A DNA stretch of 17,174 bases from SIG587 sp045544035 (GTDB taxonomy: Bacteria > Bacillota > Clostridia > Oscillospirales > Acutalibacteraceae): assembly GCA_045544035.1 (NCBI GenBank), contig JAZPYE010000004.1, positions 1 to 17,174 on the forward strand, in the 5' to 3' direction. The position numbers were made by a program, and so were the translations under genes. The notes beneath the pieces are model-generated. The model ran no database searches, was not told the origin of the DNA, and saw nothing but the letters and a program-made list of their open reading frames with translations. Positions 7,075-14,157 of the stretch are shown here, piece after piece (the stretch's first letter is position 1; each line of letters opens with the position of its first letter).

Positions 7075-8637
7075 TTATTTGTAAGCCTTAAATGCGGCGA
7101 TGATGGCTTCCTCATCGTCAAAGCCGCCCTCACAGTATTTACTGTTGTTCATCATATAAAGCTCGACTCCGTTTGTGGAGGATGCGGTGGAGCGTTTGCC
7201 AATTAGGGCAACGTGGCCGTTATTGTTTAAAGCGGAAATCATCTTTCTGACCTCTGTCATGAAAGAACGCCTGTAGGATTCGGGCTGGCTTACAATCCAG
7301 GAAATTTCATCCATAGTACCCCAAATGGCATCACCCGCGGCGGGGTCATAGTTATCAAACTCAACAAGGTAGGGGTATTTGCTGGTAGTCCAGCCGGAAG
7401 GAGAGGTGCCCGAAATATTTAAGCAGTAAGGCGCATCAGACTGCATATCAAGCACGCATTTTTGGGGCGAGCTGTTTGCAGCGCCCGTTGCTTTGGGACG
7501 CAGAGGAGCCATGTTAAAATCAACAAGCATAACGCCATCGGTGCCAACGAATTCGTGGCCGGGGTGATGGGAGTTAATGATAACATAATTTCTTCTGGCG
7601 TTTTTCTTGGCATATTCACGAATCAAATGAATAACCTTTGTCCAGCGTTTATTGTTTTTATCATTTTTTCCCGTTTGCTTGGTCTGACCCAGGTGGATTG
7701 ATTCCACACCGATGTCAATCAGCCTGCAGGCTCTGTAATAAATGAACATCTGGGTTTCTTCGCGGGTTATGTCGGGAAGGCTGTAACCTGTAGCCCACAT
7801 ATTTTTACCAAAGCCGTCGGGGAAAAGCATTTTGCGGTGGTCAAAGGTTCTGTCCTCAACCTCTTTGCCGAAAGCCTCAAAAACCCATGCGGGAATTTTA
7901 ATTTCGTTAATGTCTTTACCGGTGGTTTCGAAAATACAGCCCTCGAAAATGATTTCGGGGTCAACAGCGTGTGCCTTTGCAATAAGCTCCTCGTAAACGG
8001 GGAAGTGGGTGTCCTCAAACCATTTTGAGGGATACCACTCGGCAACAGAGCGGCAAACAAACTTTGTGCCTGTGTTTAAAATGGCGCGAATGGCTTCTTC
8101 ACTGTTTGCATTTGTGTAGGTTATAGCGCGGGAGAGGTAGTTGTTTAAAACCTTTTCGCTGATGCTGCCATTAAAGGTAAAGTCCATTCCTGCGTTAACG
8201 GTTTCGTTTTTAACAAGGTTAACAACGGTAACCTCGGCTGCTTTTTCTACCTTGGCACCGTCCTTTAAAACGGCGGTAAGGCTTATCTTGTAAACACCGT
8301 CGTTTTCCAGCTTATCATCGCTTTCAAAGGAATCACCGGTAAGACCGGTTTTCTCCAAAACGGTGGTGTAGCTGTTACCGTTTTTCTTTTCAATCTTAAG
8401 GTTCACGGTATCGCCGTCTTCAAGGCCATCCCAGGCCACGCTGGCGGTGTTGGTGTAAAAGGTCTCGCCCACGGTGGGTGACACCATTTCGAAATCCGAA
8501 AGGACAGAGGTGTTTATGCTGAGTGTGCCCTTTGATGTGTCTCCTGATGTGTTGTTTCCACCATTGCAGCCTGCAAAAACGCAAACAAGCATTGAAAGGC
8601 ACAAAACAACCGAAAGAAGTTTTTTAAGTGATTTCAT
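7075..8637 (-). CDS. Lipoprotein with Ig-like domain and unrecognised enzyme-like domain, copy 1
   Basis: A 520-residue surface lipoprotein. It has a signal peptide with lipobox VFAGC (Cys 24), a short Gly/Asn/Ser/Thr linker, an Ig/Fn3-like beta domain at about 48-138, and a large C-terminal domain (about 150-520) that I do not recognise. The latter has a TIM-barrel-like alternation and conserved polar clusters: CRSVAEWYPSKWF, IIFEGCIFETTGKDI, RKMLFPDGFGKNMWATGY, DITREETQMFIYYRAC, IHLGQTKQTGKND, NYVIINSHHPGHEFVGTDG and MLVDFN. Several Glu/Asp/His residues could be catalytic, so a glycoside hydrolase or carbohydrate-binding role near galM and lacZ is plausible but unproven. The start is ATG with AGGAG 8 nt upstream. 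It is about four-fifths identical by eye to the adjacent paralog and has its own promoter. Confidence 0.9.
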   Translation of the reverse strand: MKSLKKLLSVVLCLSMLVCVFAGCNGGNNTSGDTSKGTLSINTSVLSDFEMVSPTVGETFYTNTASVAWDGLEDGDTVNLKIEKKNGNSYTTVLEKTGLTGDSFESDDKLENDGVYKISLTAVLKDGAKVEKAAEVTVVNLVKNETVNAGMDFTFNGSISEKVLNNYLSRAITYTNANSEEAIRAILNTGTKFVCRSVAEWYPSKWFEDTHFPVYEELIAKAHAVDPEIIFEGCIFETTGKDINEIKIPAWVFEAFGKEVEDRTFDHRKMLFPDGFGKNMWATGYSLPDITREETQMFIYYRACRLIDIGVESIHLGQTKQTGKNDKNNKRWTKVIHLIREYAKKNARRNYVIINSHHPGHEFVGTDGVMLVDFNMAPLRPKATGAANSSPQKCVLDMQSDAPYCLNISGTSPSGWTTSKYPYLVEFDNYDPAAGDAIWGTMDEISWIVSQPESYRRSFMTEVRKMISALNNNGHVALIGKRSTASSTNGVELYMMNNSKYCEGGFDDEEAIIAAFKAYK

Positions 8638-8668
8638 AGGTTTTTCTCCTTATATAATTTGTATAGTA

Positions 8669-8698
8669 ATTTTAAACGAAAACCAGAGCAAATGTCAA
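8669..8698 (-). promoter_or_regulatory. Promoter of lipoprotein copy 1
   Basis: TTGACA (8693-8698), an 18-nt spacer and TAAAAT (8669-8674) on the minus strand. The same boxes and spacing occur upstream of copy 2, so the promoter was duplicated with the gene. Confidence 0.75.
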
Positions 8699-8713
8699 CG
8701 GAAAATGTTGTTT

Positions 8714-8750
8714 TTGTCGTAATTTCATTAAAATTAGTTATAATTGAATA
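8714..8750 (+). repeat. Relic of the galM divergent promoter region
   Basis: The segment CGTAATTTCATTAAAATTAG followed by TTATAATTGAATAAAA aligns with 10488-10523 upstream of galM. The -10 TATAAT (8739-8744) is intact, but the -35 reads TCGTAA instead of TTGTAA. No gene lies to its right, so it points into the 3' end of copy 2 in antisense. It appears to be carried over by the tandem duplication. Confidence 0.55.
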
Positions 8751-8802
8751 AAACTGAGCGCTCCGAATGGGGGCTCACTGCTTATGCGGCAGCGAAAAAA
8801 TA

Positions 8803-8834
8803 AAACCACACGAAGAATTTTCTTCGTGTGGTTT
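8803..8834 (-). terminator. Terminator of lipoprotein copy 2
   Basis: A perfect 15-bp stem (8803-8817 with 8820-8834; core AACCACACGAAGAA) is followed on the minus strand by a T-rich run. The opposite side also carries T-rich sequence, so it may work both ways. The preceding 8752-8800 is a more G+C-rich patch with no gene that I can identify. Confidence 0.9.
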
Positions 8835-8851
8835 GTTTTTAAAGACCCTTA

Positions 8852-10408
8852 TTATTTATATGCCTTGAATGCTGCGATGATGGCTTCCTCATCGGAGAAT
8901 CCGTCACTAAAATATTTACTGTTGTTCATATAGTAATATCCGTGGTCTTTTTTGGTTGAAGCGGGGCGCTTACCGAGAAGAGCAACGTGACCGTTATTAT
9001 TAAATGCGGCGACCATTTTTCTAACTTCGGTATAGAAGGAACGGCGATAATCATCGGATTGGTTTGCAATCCAAGAGCTTTCATCCATTCCCCAAACAGC
9101 ATCGCCTTGCGCGGCATCATAGTTGTCAAACTCAACAAGATAGGGGTAATGATTAGTTGTCCAACCGCTTGGAGAGGTGCCTGATATATTTTTAGTGTAG
9201 GGTGCGTCAACGTCGGTGTTCAGCACACACTTTTGTGGGCTTGAATTGGCGGCGCCAACAGCCTTTGGACGCATGGGAGATGCGTTAAAATCAACAAGCA
9301 TAACACCATCGGTGCCAACGAAGTCGTGAGAGGGGTGATGGGAGTTGATGATTACATAACCTCTTCTGGCATTTTTCTTGGCATAGTCGCGAATTAAATG
9401 AATAACTTTGGTCCAACGCTTATTGTTTTTGTCGTTTTTACCTGTTTGTTTGGTTTGACCCAGGTGAATTGCCTCAAAACCGCTGTCAATAAGCTTACAG
9501 GCTCTGTAATAAATGAACATCTGGGTTTCTTCGCGGGTTATGTCGGGAAGGCTGTAACCTGTAGCCCACATATTTTTACCAAAGCCGTCGGGGAAAAGCA
9601 TTTTGCGGTGGTCGAAGGTTCTGTCCTCGGGTTCTTTCCCAAAAGCTTCAAAAACAAAGGCGGGGATTTTAATGTCGTTAATGTCTTTGCCTGTGGTTTC
9701 AAAAATACAACCTTCAAAAATAATATCAGGGTCAATGGAATGAGCCTTTTCAATAAGTTGTTCAAATATAGGAAGGCGGTCATCTTCAAACCACTTTGAA
9801 GGATACCATTCTGCAGCGCTACGGCTAATATACTTAGTGCCGGTGTTTAAAATTGCACGGAGAGCCTCATCAGTGTTTACGTTTTCATAGGTGATTGCAC
9901 GGGAAAGGTAGTTATTGAGCACCTTTTCGCTGATGCTTCCGTTAAAGGAGAAGTCCATTCCTGCGTTAACGGTTTCGTTTTTAACAAGATTTAAAACGGT
10001 TACCTCTACGGTTCTTGTAACGGTGTTGCCGTCGGTTAAGTTGACAGTGGCGTTGATTTTATAAACACCTTCGTTGTCCAGCTTATCCTCGCTTTTAAAG
10101 GAGTCGCCGGTAAGGCCTGCTTTTTCAAGAACGGTGGTGTAGCTGCTGCCGTTCTTTTTCTCAATTTTAAGGCTAACGGTTTCATCCTTTTCTAGACCCT
10201 CCCAGGCAACATCAACGGTGTTGGTGTAATATTTCTCGCCTGCTGTGGGTGACACAAGTTTAAAATTTGAAAGGACAGCAGTGTTGATACTGAGCGATCC
10301 CTTTGATGTGTCGCCTGATGTGTTGTTTCCTCCATTGCAGCCTGCAAAAACGCAAACCAGCATTGAAAGGCACAAAACAACCGAAAGAAGTTTTTTAAGT
10401 GATTGCAT
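8852..10408 (-). CDS. Lipoprotein with Ig-like domain and unrecognised enzyme-like domain, copy 2
   Basis: A 518-residue paralog of the gene at 7075-8637 with the same layout: signal peptide with lipobox VFAGC (Cys 24), linker, Ig-like domain (about 48-136) and the same unrecognised C-terminal domain. All polar clusters of copy 1 are retained, including EWYPSKWF, IIFEGCIFETTG, RKMLFPDGFGKNMWATGY, IHLGQTKQTGKND and INSHHPSHDFVGTDG. Divergence is greatest in the Ig-like domain and near the C-terminus, where copy 1 has GKRSTASSTNGVELYMM and copy 2 GKRPASTKKDHGYYYM, so ligand specificity may differ. The start ATG at 10408 has an AGGAG site. It is divergent from galM with 127 bp between. A 116-nt stretch is identical to copy 1. 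Confidence 0.9.
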   Translation of the reverse strand: MQSLKKLLSVVLCLSMLVCVFAGCNGGNNTSGDTSKGSLSINTAVLSNFKLVSPTAGEKYYTNTVDVAWEGLEKDETVSLKIEKKNGSSYTTVLEKAGLTGDSFKSEDKLDNEGVYKINATVNLTDGNTVTRTVEVTVLNLVKNETVNAGMDFSFNGSISEKVLNNYLSRAITYENVNTDEALRAILNTGTKYISRSAAEWYPSKWFEDDRLPIFEQLIEKAHSIDPDIIFEGCIFETTGKDINDIKIPAFVFEAFGKEPEDRTFDHRKMLFPDGFGKNMWATGYSLPDITREETQMFIYYRACKLIDSGFEAIHLGQTKQTGKNDKNNKRWTKVIHLIRDYAKKNARRGYVIINSHHPSHDFVGTDGVMLVDFNASPMRPKAVGAANSSPQKCVLNTDVDAPYTKNISGTSPSGWTTNHYPYLVEFDNYDAAQGDAVWGMDESSWIANQSDDYRRSFYTEVRKMVAAFNNNGHVALLGKRPASTKKDHGYYYMNNSKYFSDGFSDEEAIIAAFKAYK

Positions 10409-10438
10409 ATTTTTTCTCCTTATATTATTTGTATAATA

Positions 10439-10468
10439 ATTTTACACTATCACCACAACAAATGTCAA
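10439..10468 (-). promoter_or_regulatory. Promoter of lipoprotein copy 2
   Basis: TTGACA (10463-10468), an 18-nt spacer and TAAAAT (10439-10444) on the minus strand, matching the copy 1 promoter in boxes and spacing. Confidence 0.75.
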
Positions 10469-10485
10469 TGAAATTGTGTTTTTTA

Positions 10486-10513
10486 TTGTAATTTTAATAA
10501 AAACAGTTATAAT
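10486..10513 (+). promoter_or_regulatory. galM promoter
   Basis: TTGTAA (10486-10491), a 16-nt spacer and TATAAT (10508-10513). It lies back to back with the copy 2 promoter. Transcription would start around 10520, leaving a very short leader carrying the AAGGAG site. Confidence 0.6.
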
Positions 10514-10535
10514 TAAATGAAAAGGAGTGAAGCTT

Positions 10536-11549
10536 ATGAGCATTTCAAAAAGACAGTTTGGCTTTACGAAGGATGGCCGAGAGGTTACCTGCTTTACCAT
10601 AACAAACGGAAAATTAAAGACCGAGATTTTAGATTACGGCGTTACAATTCGCTGCCTCTTTGTGCCCGATAAAAACGGAAATTCAGTGGATGTTGTTTTG
10701 GGTTATGATACAGTGAGGGAATATGAAGAAAATGATGGCTATTTAGGCGCCACCATTGGTCGTGTGGGCAACCGCATTAAAGGCGGTAAATTCACCCTTA
10801 ATGGTGAGGATTATACCCTGGCTGTCAACAACGGTCCCAACCACCTACACGGGGGGCTTAAAGGCTTTGACAAGGTGATTTGGAAGGCAGAGAAAAAAGA
10901 AAACAGCATTGTATTTTCCCACCTTTCTCCCGATGGAGATGAAGGTTACCCCGGCAATTTAAGCGTTACCGTTACAGTCACTCTTGAAGAAAACGGAATC
11001 TCTCTTGATTATGCCGCCGAAACCGACAAGGACACGCCCATTAACCTTACAAACCACAGTTATTTTAACCTAAACGGCAAGGGCGATGTTTTAGAGCACA
11101 CATTAAAACTAAACGCCGATAAATTCAGTGTTGGAGATGCTGACTGTCTGCCAACAGGGGAAATCGCCAGCGTTTTCGGCACCGGTATGGATTTTACAAA
11201 GGCAAGGGAAATCGGCCTTGGTGTTGACAGCGATGAACCCTGTGTTAAGCTTTCGGGCGGCTATGATTCAAACTTTGTTTTAAACGGCAACCCTGCGGCA
11301 AAGCTTAAATCAGAGGAAAGCGGCATTGAAATGACTGTTTTGACCTCTGAGCCCGGTGTTCAGGTTTATTCCGCCAACTTTTTAACCGAAAGGAACGGCA
11401 AAAACGGCGCGAAATACAGTGAAAGAGGCGCTCTTTGCCTTGAAACACAGCATTTCCCTGACAGCATTCATCACGAAAACTGGCCCACCGTTGTGCTTAA
11501 AAAAGGTGAAAAATTCGAGAGCAAAACAACCTACTGCTTTAATGTGTAA
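10536..11549 (+). CDS. galM: Aldose 1-epimerase (galactose mutarotase)
   Basis: GalM interconverts the alpha and beta anomers of galactose and glucose, feeding the Leloir pathway after beta-galactosidase releases beta-D-galactose. The 337-residue cytoplasmic protein carries GRVGNRIKGGKF, the substrate-binding NHLHGG, the catalytic-His motif NLTNHSYFNL, the Asp-bearing GGYDSNFVL, and the catalytic-Glu motif GALCLETQHFPDS near the C-terminus. Length is standard. ATG 10536 is chosen over GTG 10527 because AAGGAG (10522-10527) is correctly spaced from it, and that GTG overlaps the site itself. It is divergent from the lipoprotein pair and about 3 kb from lacZ, consistent with a dispersed galactoside-use cluster. 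Confidence 0.96.
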   Translation: MSISKRQFGFTKDGREVTCFTITNGKLKTEILDYGVTIRCLFVPDKNGNSVDVVLGYDTVREYEENDGYLGATIGRVGNRIKGGKFTLNGEDYTLAVNNGPNHLHGGLKGFDKVIWKAEKKENSIVFSHLSPDGDEGYPGNLSVTVTVTLEENGISLDYAAETDKDTPINLTNHSYFNLNGKGDVLEHTLKLNADKFSVGDADCLPTGEIASVFGTGMDFTKAREIGLGVDSDEPCVKLSGGYDSNFVLNGNPAAKLKSEESGIEMTVLTSEPGVQVYSANFLTERNGKNGAKYSERGALCLETQHFPDSIHHENWPTVVLKKGEKFESKTTYCFNV

Positions 11550-11555
11550 AAAACA

Positions 11556-11589
11556 CCCTGCAGATTTAAAAATCTGCAGGGCTCTTTTT
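11556..11589 (+). terminator. Terminator of galM
   Basis: An 11-bp stem CCCTGCAGATT / AATCTGCAGGG with a 4-nt loop is followed by CTCTTTTTA. Confidence 0.92.
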
Positions 11590-11671
11590 ATTTTATAAAC
11601 TCTAAATCCTTAATATCTTTGAAAACAAAATCGGGTTTTGTTTCGCTTTTTTCAAGGTCATTTAAGGCGCC
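11588..11671 (-). pseudogene. Possible 3' remnant of a hydrolase-like gene (27 codons)
   Basis: On the minus strand, 27 codons followed by TAA remain open. They encode a protein-like C-terminal tail ending KPDFVFKDIKDLEFIK, which resembles the end of HAD-type phosphatases by eye. There is no start codon or ribosome site: the frame is closed by a stop at 11672-11674, inside an 18-bp perfect palindrome. It may be the last piece of a gene lost in a rearrangement. The family assignment is weak; chance coding in an intergenic region is the alternative. Confidence 0.3.
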
Positions 11672-11677
11672 TTAAAT
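11660..11677. repeat. 18-bp perfect palindrome within a longer quasi-palindrome
   Basis: ATTTAAGGCGCCTTAAAT is its own reverse complement. Beyond it, GTTTCG with a following T-rich run on the left is matched by an A-rich run with CGAAAC on the right (about 11640-11698), so the whole region can form an imperfect cruciform or hairpin. No T tract suggests a terminator role. Confidence 0.75.
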
Positions 11678-11698
11678 GGAAAAAAGGGAAAACGAAAC

Positions 11699-11727
11699 TT
11701 GTATAAACTTAAGTTTTGTTATAAAAT
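11699..11727 (+). promoter_or_regulatory. Promoter of the TPR-DUF4037 operon with internal palindrome
   Basis: TTGTAT (11699-11704), a 17-nt spacer and TAAAAT (11722-11727). The spacer opens with the 12-bp perfect palindrome AAACTTAAGTTT (11705-11716), a possible operator. Confidence 0.6.
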
Positions 11728-11749
11728 AGATTAAAAGGGTGGTGTGAAA

Positions 11750-12499
11750 ATGACTATTGACCCAAAACGAATACTTAATAAGTTGGATGATTTTTTAAGA
11801 CAAAATAATTATGACAGCGCAAAAAGCCACCTGCTTTATTGGCTCAATGAAGCCAAAGGGGCAGGGGATGAGAAGGCGGTTTTGCTGATAAACAATGAAC
11901 TTATGGGGCTTTGCAGAAAGCTAGGGCAAAAGGATGAGGCCATTTTTTATGCCGAAAGTGCTTTAAACGGGGTCCAAAAAATGGGAATTGAGGACAATGT
12001 AGGCGCCGCCACAACCTATTTAAACTCTGCTACCGTTTTTAAGGCCTTTGGAAAAGCCAATGAGGGCATTGCCCTTTTCGAGAGGGCACGGAAAATTTAT
12101 GAGAAAAACTTAAAAAGTGATGATGACCGCCTTGCAGGGCTTTATAATAATATGGCCTTAGCCCTCACCGATTTAAAGCGATTTGATGAAGCAAAAGCAC
12201 TTTATGAAAGGGCAATTTCGGTGCTGAAAAAGGTGAAAGGCAAGGAGCCCGAACAGGCTATAACCTATCTTAATTTAGCCTCCTGCGCTGAAAGTGAGCT
12301 GGGGCTGGAGAATGCACAGAGGATTATTGAAGCAAACATAGAAAAGGCAATGGAAAAGCTGGAGGCCAGCGAGGATAAGTCTAGCGGAAACTATGCCTTT
12401 GTTTGTGAGAAATGCGCCACGGTTTTTGGATATTACGGATATTTTTATTATGAAAACATTTTAAAGGAACGGTATAAACGAATTTATGAAGGGAATTGA
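11750..12499 (+). CDS. Tetratricopeptide-repeat (TPR) protein
   Basis: A 249-residue cytoplasmic protein of helical TPR repeats, acting as a protein-interaction scaffold. Repeat-like units are visible at about 35-75 (LLINNELMGLCRKLGQKDEAIFYAESAL), 78-115 (AATTYLNSATVFKAFGKANEGIALFERA), 122-160 (AGLYNNMALALTDLKRFDEAKALYERAI) and 165-205 (AITYLNLASCAESELG). No signal or membrane segment is seen. ATG 11750 is preferred over an in-frame GTG at 11744, since the AGGGTGG site (from 11736) is correctly spaced for it. It overlaps the DUF4037 gene by 14 nt, indicating tight translational coupling and probably a physical or functional partnership. The specific role is unknown. Confidence 0.88.
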   Translation: MTIDPKRILNKLDDFLRQNNYDSAKSHLLYWLNEAKGAGDEKAVLLINNELMGLCRKLGQKDEAIFYAESALNGVQKMGIEDNVGAATTYLNSATVFKAFGKANEGIALFERARKIYEKNLKSDDDRLAGLYNNMALALTDLKRFDEAKALYERAISVLKKVKGKEPEQAITYLNLASCAESELGLENAQRIIEANIEKAMEKLEASEDKSSGNYAFVCEKCATVFGYYGYFYYENILKERYKRIYEGN

Positions 12500-13412
12500 G
12501 CTTTGTCGCGCTTTCTATGAGGAAATCGGCGCACCGTTGTTAAATGAGCAGTTTGCCGATGTTTTATCTAAACTGGCTGTGGGCCTTGTTGGCAGTGGCT
12601 CTGAGTGCTTCGGCTTTGATGATGAGGTATCAAAGGACCACGATTTTGAGCCTGCTTTTTGCATTTTTGTGCCCGATAACCTTGATAGGAAAACCGAATT
12701 TAATTTAGAGCGGGCTTATGCCAAATTGCCAAAGGAATTTATGGGTTACAAAAGACCCCGCCTTGCCGCCGTTGGAGGCGGGCGCCATGGCGTTATTAAA
12801 ATCGGCGATTTTTTTGAGACCAAAACGGGCAGGCGGGATGGCAACTTAACCCTTGGGGACTGGCTGAGTGTTCCCGAAAATTCCCTCTTTGAAGCAACTA
12901 ACGGAGAAATCTTTTTTGATAATTTAGGCGAGTTTTCGAAGATAAGAGAAAAACTTTCCTATTTTCCATCCGATATAAGGCTTAAAAAGTTAGCAGGGCA
13001 CCTGCTTTTAATAGGTCAGTCGGGGCAGTATAACTATTCACGCTGCATAGATAGAGGGGACACCGCTGCGGCACAGCTTAGTGTTATTGAATTTTCAAAA
13101 AGCGCAATAAACGCTGTTTTCCTGCTTCATAAAAAATATATGCCTTATTACAAATGGCGCTTTCATGCCCTTAAAGAATTGGGGGAAACAGAGCTTGCGG
13201 AAAATCTTGAGTTTCTTATTTCAAGTGATAACAAAAACCCCAATGAAAAGGTGCAGATAATTGAAAATATTTGCGAAAAAATCGGCAAAAGGTTAGCCGA
13301 GCAGTCGCTGTGCGGTGAAATGGGCAGTGAAATGGAAAGGCTGGCCTATGCCGTTAACGACAAAATTGAAGACAACAAAATCCGCAATATGAATATTTTA
13401 GCGGCGGTTTAA
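12486..13412 (+). CDS. DUF4037 protein, nucleotidyltransferase fold
   Basis: A 308-residue cytoplasmic protein of the DUF4037 family. The N-terminal half carries a polymerase-beta-type nucleotidyltransferase signature: GLVGSGSECFGFDDEVSKDHDFEP (33-56) fits GS-x11-D-x-D with S39, D51 and D53. The C-terminal half is helical, like the HEPN-type domains attached to other nucleotidyltransferases (LAGHLLLIGQSGQYNYSR, then HKKYMPYYKWRFHALKEL). No substrate can be read from sequence; transfer of a nucleotide to a protein, RNA or small molecule is possible. It overlaps the TPR gene by 14 nt, and DUF554 follows 16 nt later. The acidic residues look intact, so an active enzyme is likely. Confidence 0.88.
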   Translation: MKGIELCRAFYEEIGAPLLNEQFADVLSKLAVGLVGSGSECFGFDDEVSKDHDFEPAFCIFVPDNLDRKTEFNLERAYAKLPKEFMGYKRPRLAAVGGGRHGVIKIGDFFETKTGRRDGNLTLGDWLSVPENSLFEATNGEIFFDNLGEFSKIREKLSYFPSDIRLKKLAGHLLLIGQSGQYNYSRCIDRGDTAAAQLSVIEFSKSAINAVFLLHKKYMPYYKWRFHALKELGETELAENLEFLISSDNKNPNEKVQIIENICEKIGKRLAEQSLCGEMGSEMERLAYAVNDKIEDNKIRNMNILAAV

Positions 13413-13428
13413 AGAGGCGAAATAAAAA

Positions 13429-14145
13429 ATGCTTGGTGTAATTATAAATGTGATAACGGTGGCGGTGGGCGCCGCTTTCGGTCTGCTTTTTAAAAAGGCC
13501 ATTCCCGAAAGGGTAAGCAAAGCCGCAATGACAGGGCTTGGTGCCTGCACCCTTTTCATCGGTATTCAGGGCTCACTAAAGAGTGAAAATGTGCTTATTT
13601 TAATTGTTTCGGTGGTGCTGGGCGCTGTTTCTGGCACACTTTTAAACATTGATGGGGGCATAAACACTCTGGCATCTAAAATAGAGACTAAATTTAAAAG
13701 GGAAAACGGCGGTGTTTCTATTGCCGAGGGTCTTGTTTCAGCAACACTGCTTTTCTGTGTTGGCGCAATGACAGTGACGGGCTCTATTCAGGCAGGAACG
13801 GTGGGGGATAATTCCATTTTAATAACCAAGGCTATGCTTGACCTCGTTTCCTCGATGATGCTGGCGGCAAGCCTTGGTGTGGGAGTGCTTTTCTCTGCTC
13901 TTTCGGTGCTTTTAATTCAGGGCGGCCTTGTGCTGCTGGCAGGGCTTATTGCTCCGTTTTTAAGCACGGGGGCAATAAATGAAATGACCGGTGCCGGCTC
14001 CCTTTTAATTATAATGATTGGAACGAATTTAATGGGTATCACCAAAATAAAGGTGGCAGATTTTCTGCCTGCGGTGCTGTTTGCTCCCATAATTCACAAT
14101 ATTGTTCCATTAATCGAAAAATTATGGAATTTAATTGTAAGATAA
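13429..14145 (+). CDS. DUF554 membrane protein (YdfK/YqgA-like)
   Basis: A 238-residue polytopic inner-membrane protein of the DUF554 family, found widely in bacteria with no settled function. About six or seven hydrophobic helices are visible, beginning MLGVIINVITVAVGAAFGLLF. The family motifs include GLGACTLFIGIQGSL, ATLLFCVGAMTVTGSIQ, TKAMLDLVSSMMLAASLG and GTNLMGITKIKVADFLPAVL. The loop ETKFKREN is charged and probably cytosolic. An AAAGAGG site precedes the ATG by 11 nt, directly after the DUF4037 stop, so it is the third gene of the operon. Confidence 0.9.
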   Translation: MLGVIINVITVAVGAAFGLLFKKAIPERVSKAAMTGLGACTLFIGIQGSLKSENVLILIVSVVLGAVSGTLLNIDGGINTLASKIETKFKRENGGVSIAEGLVSATLLFCVGAMTVTGSIQAGTVGDNSILITKAMLDLVSSMMLAASLGVGVLFSALSVLLIQGGLVLLAGLIAPFLSTGAINEMTGAGSLLIIMIGTNLMGITKIKVADFLPAVLFAPIIHNIVPLIEKLWNLIVR

Positions 14146-14157
14146 AGCGGTGAAAAA

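Noticed and set aside
9398..9799. 133-codon frame antisense to lipoprotein copy 2
   Set aside because: The frame mirrors codon bias of the real gene, has no ribosome site, and its copy 1 counterpart is broken into shorter frames.
7075..10408. Tandem lipoproteins as a composite transposon or insertion sequence
   Set aside because: No transposase, terminal inverted repeats or target duplications; simple gene duplication explains the arrangement.
12486..13412. DUF4037 plus TPR as a classic MNT-HEPN toxin-antitoxin system
   Set aside because: The nucleotidyltransferase is much larger than MNT antitoxins, the partner is a TPR scaffold without a HEPN RNase motif (R-x4-6-H), and the operon contains housekeeping-type genes.
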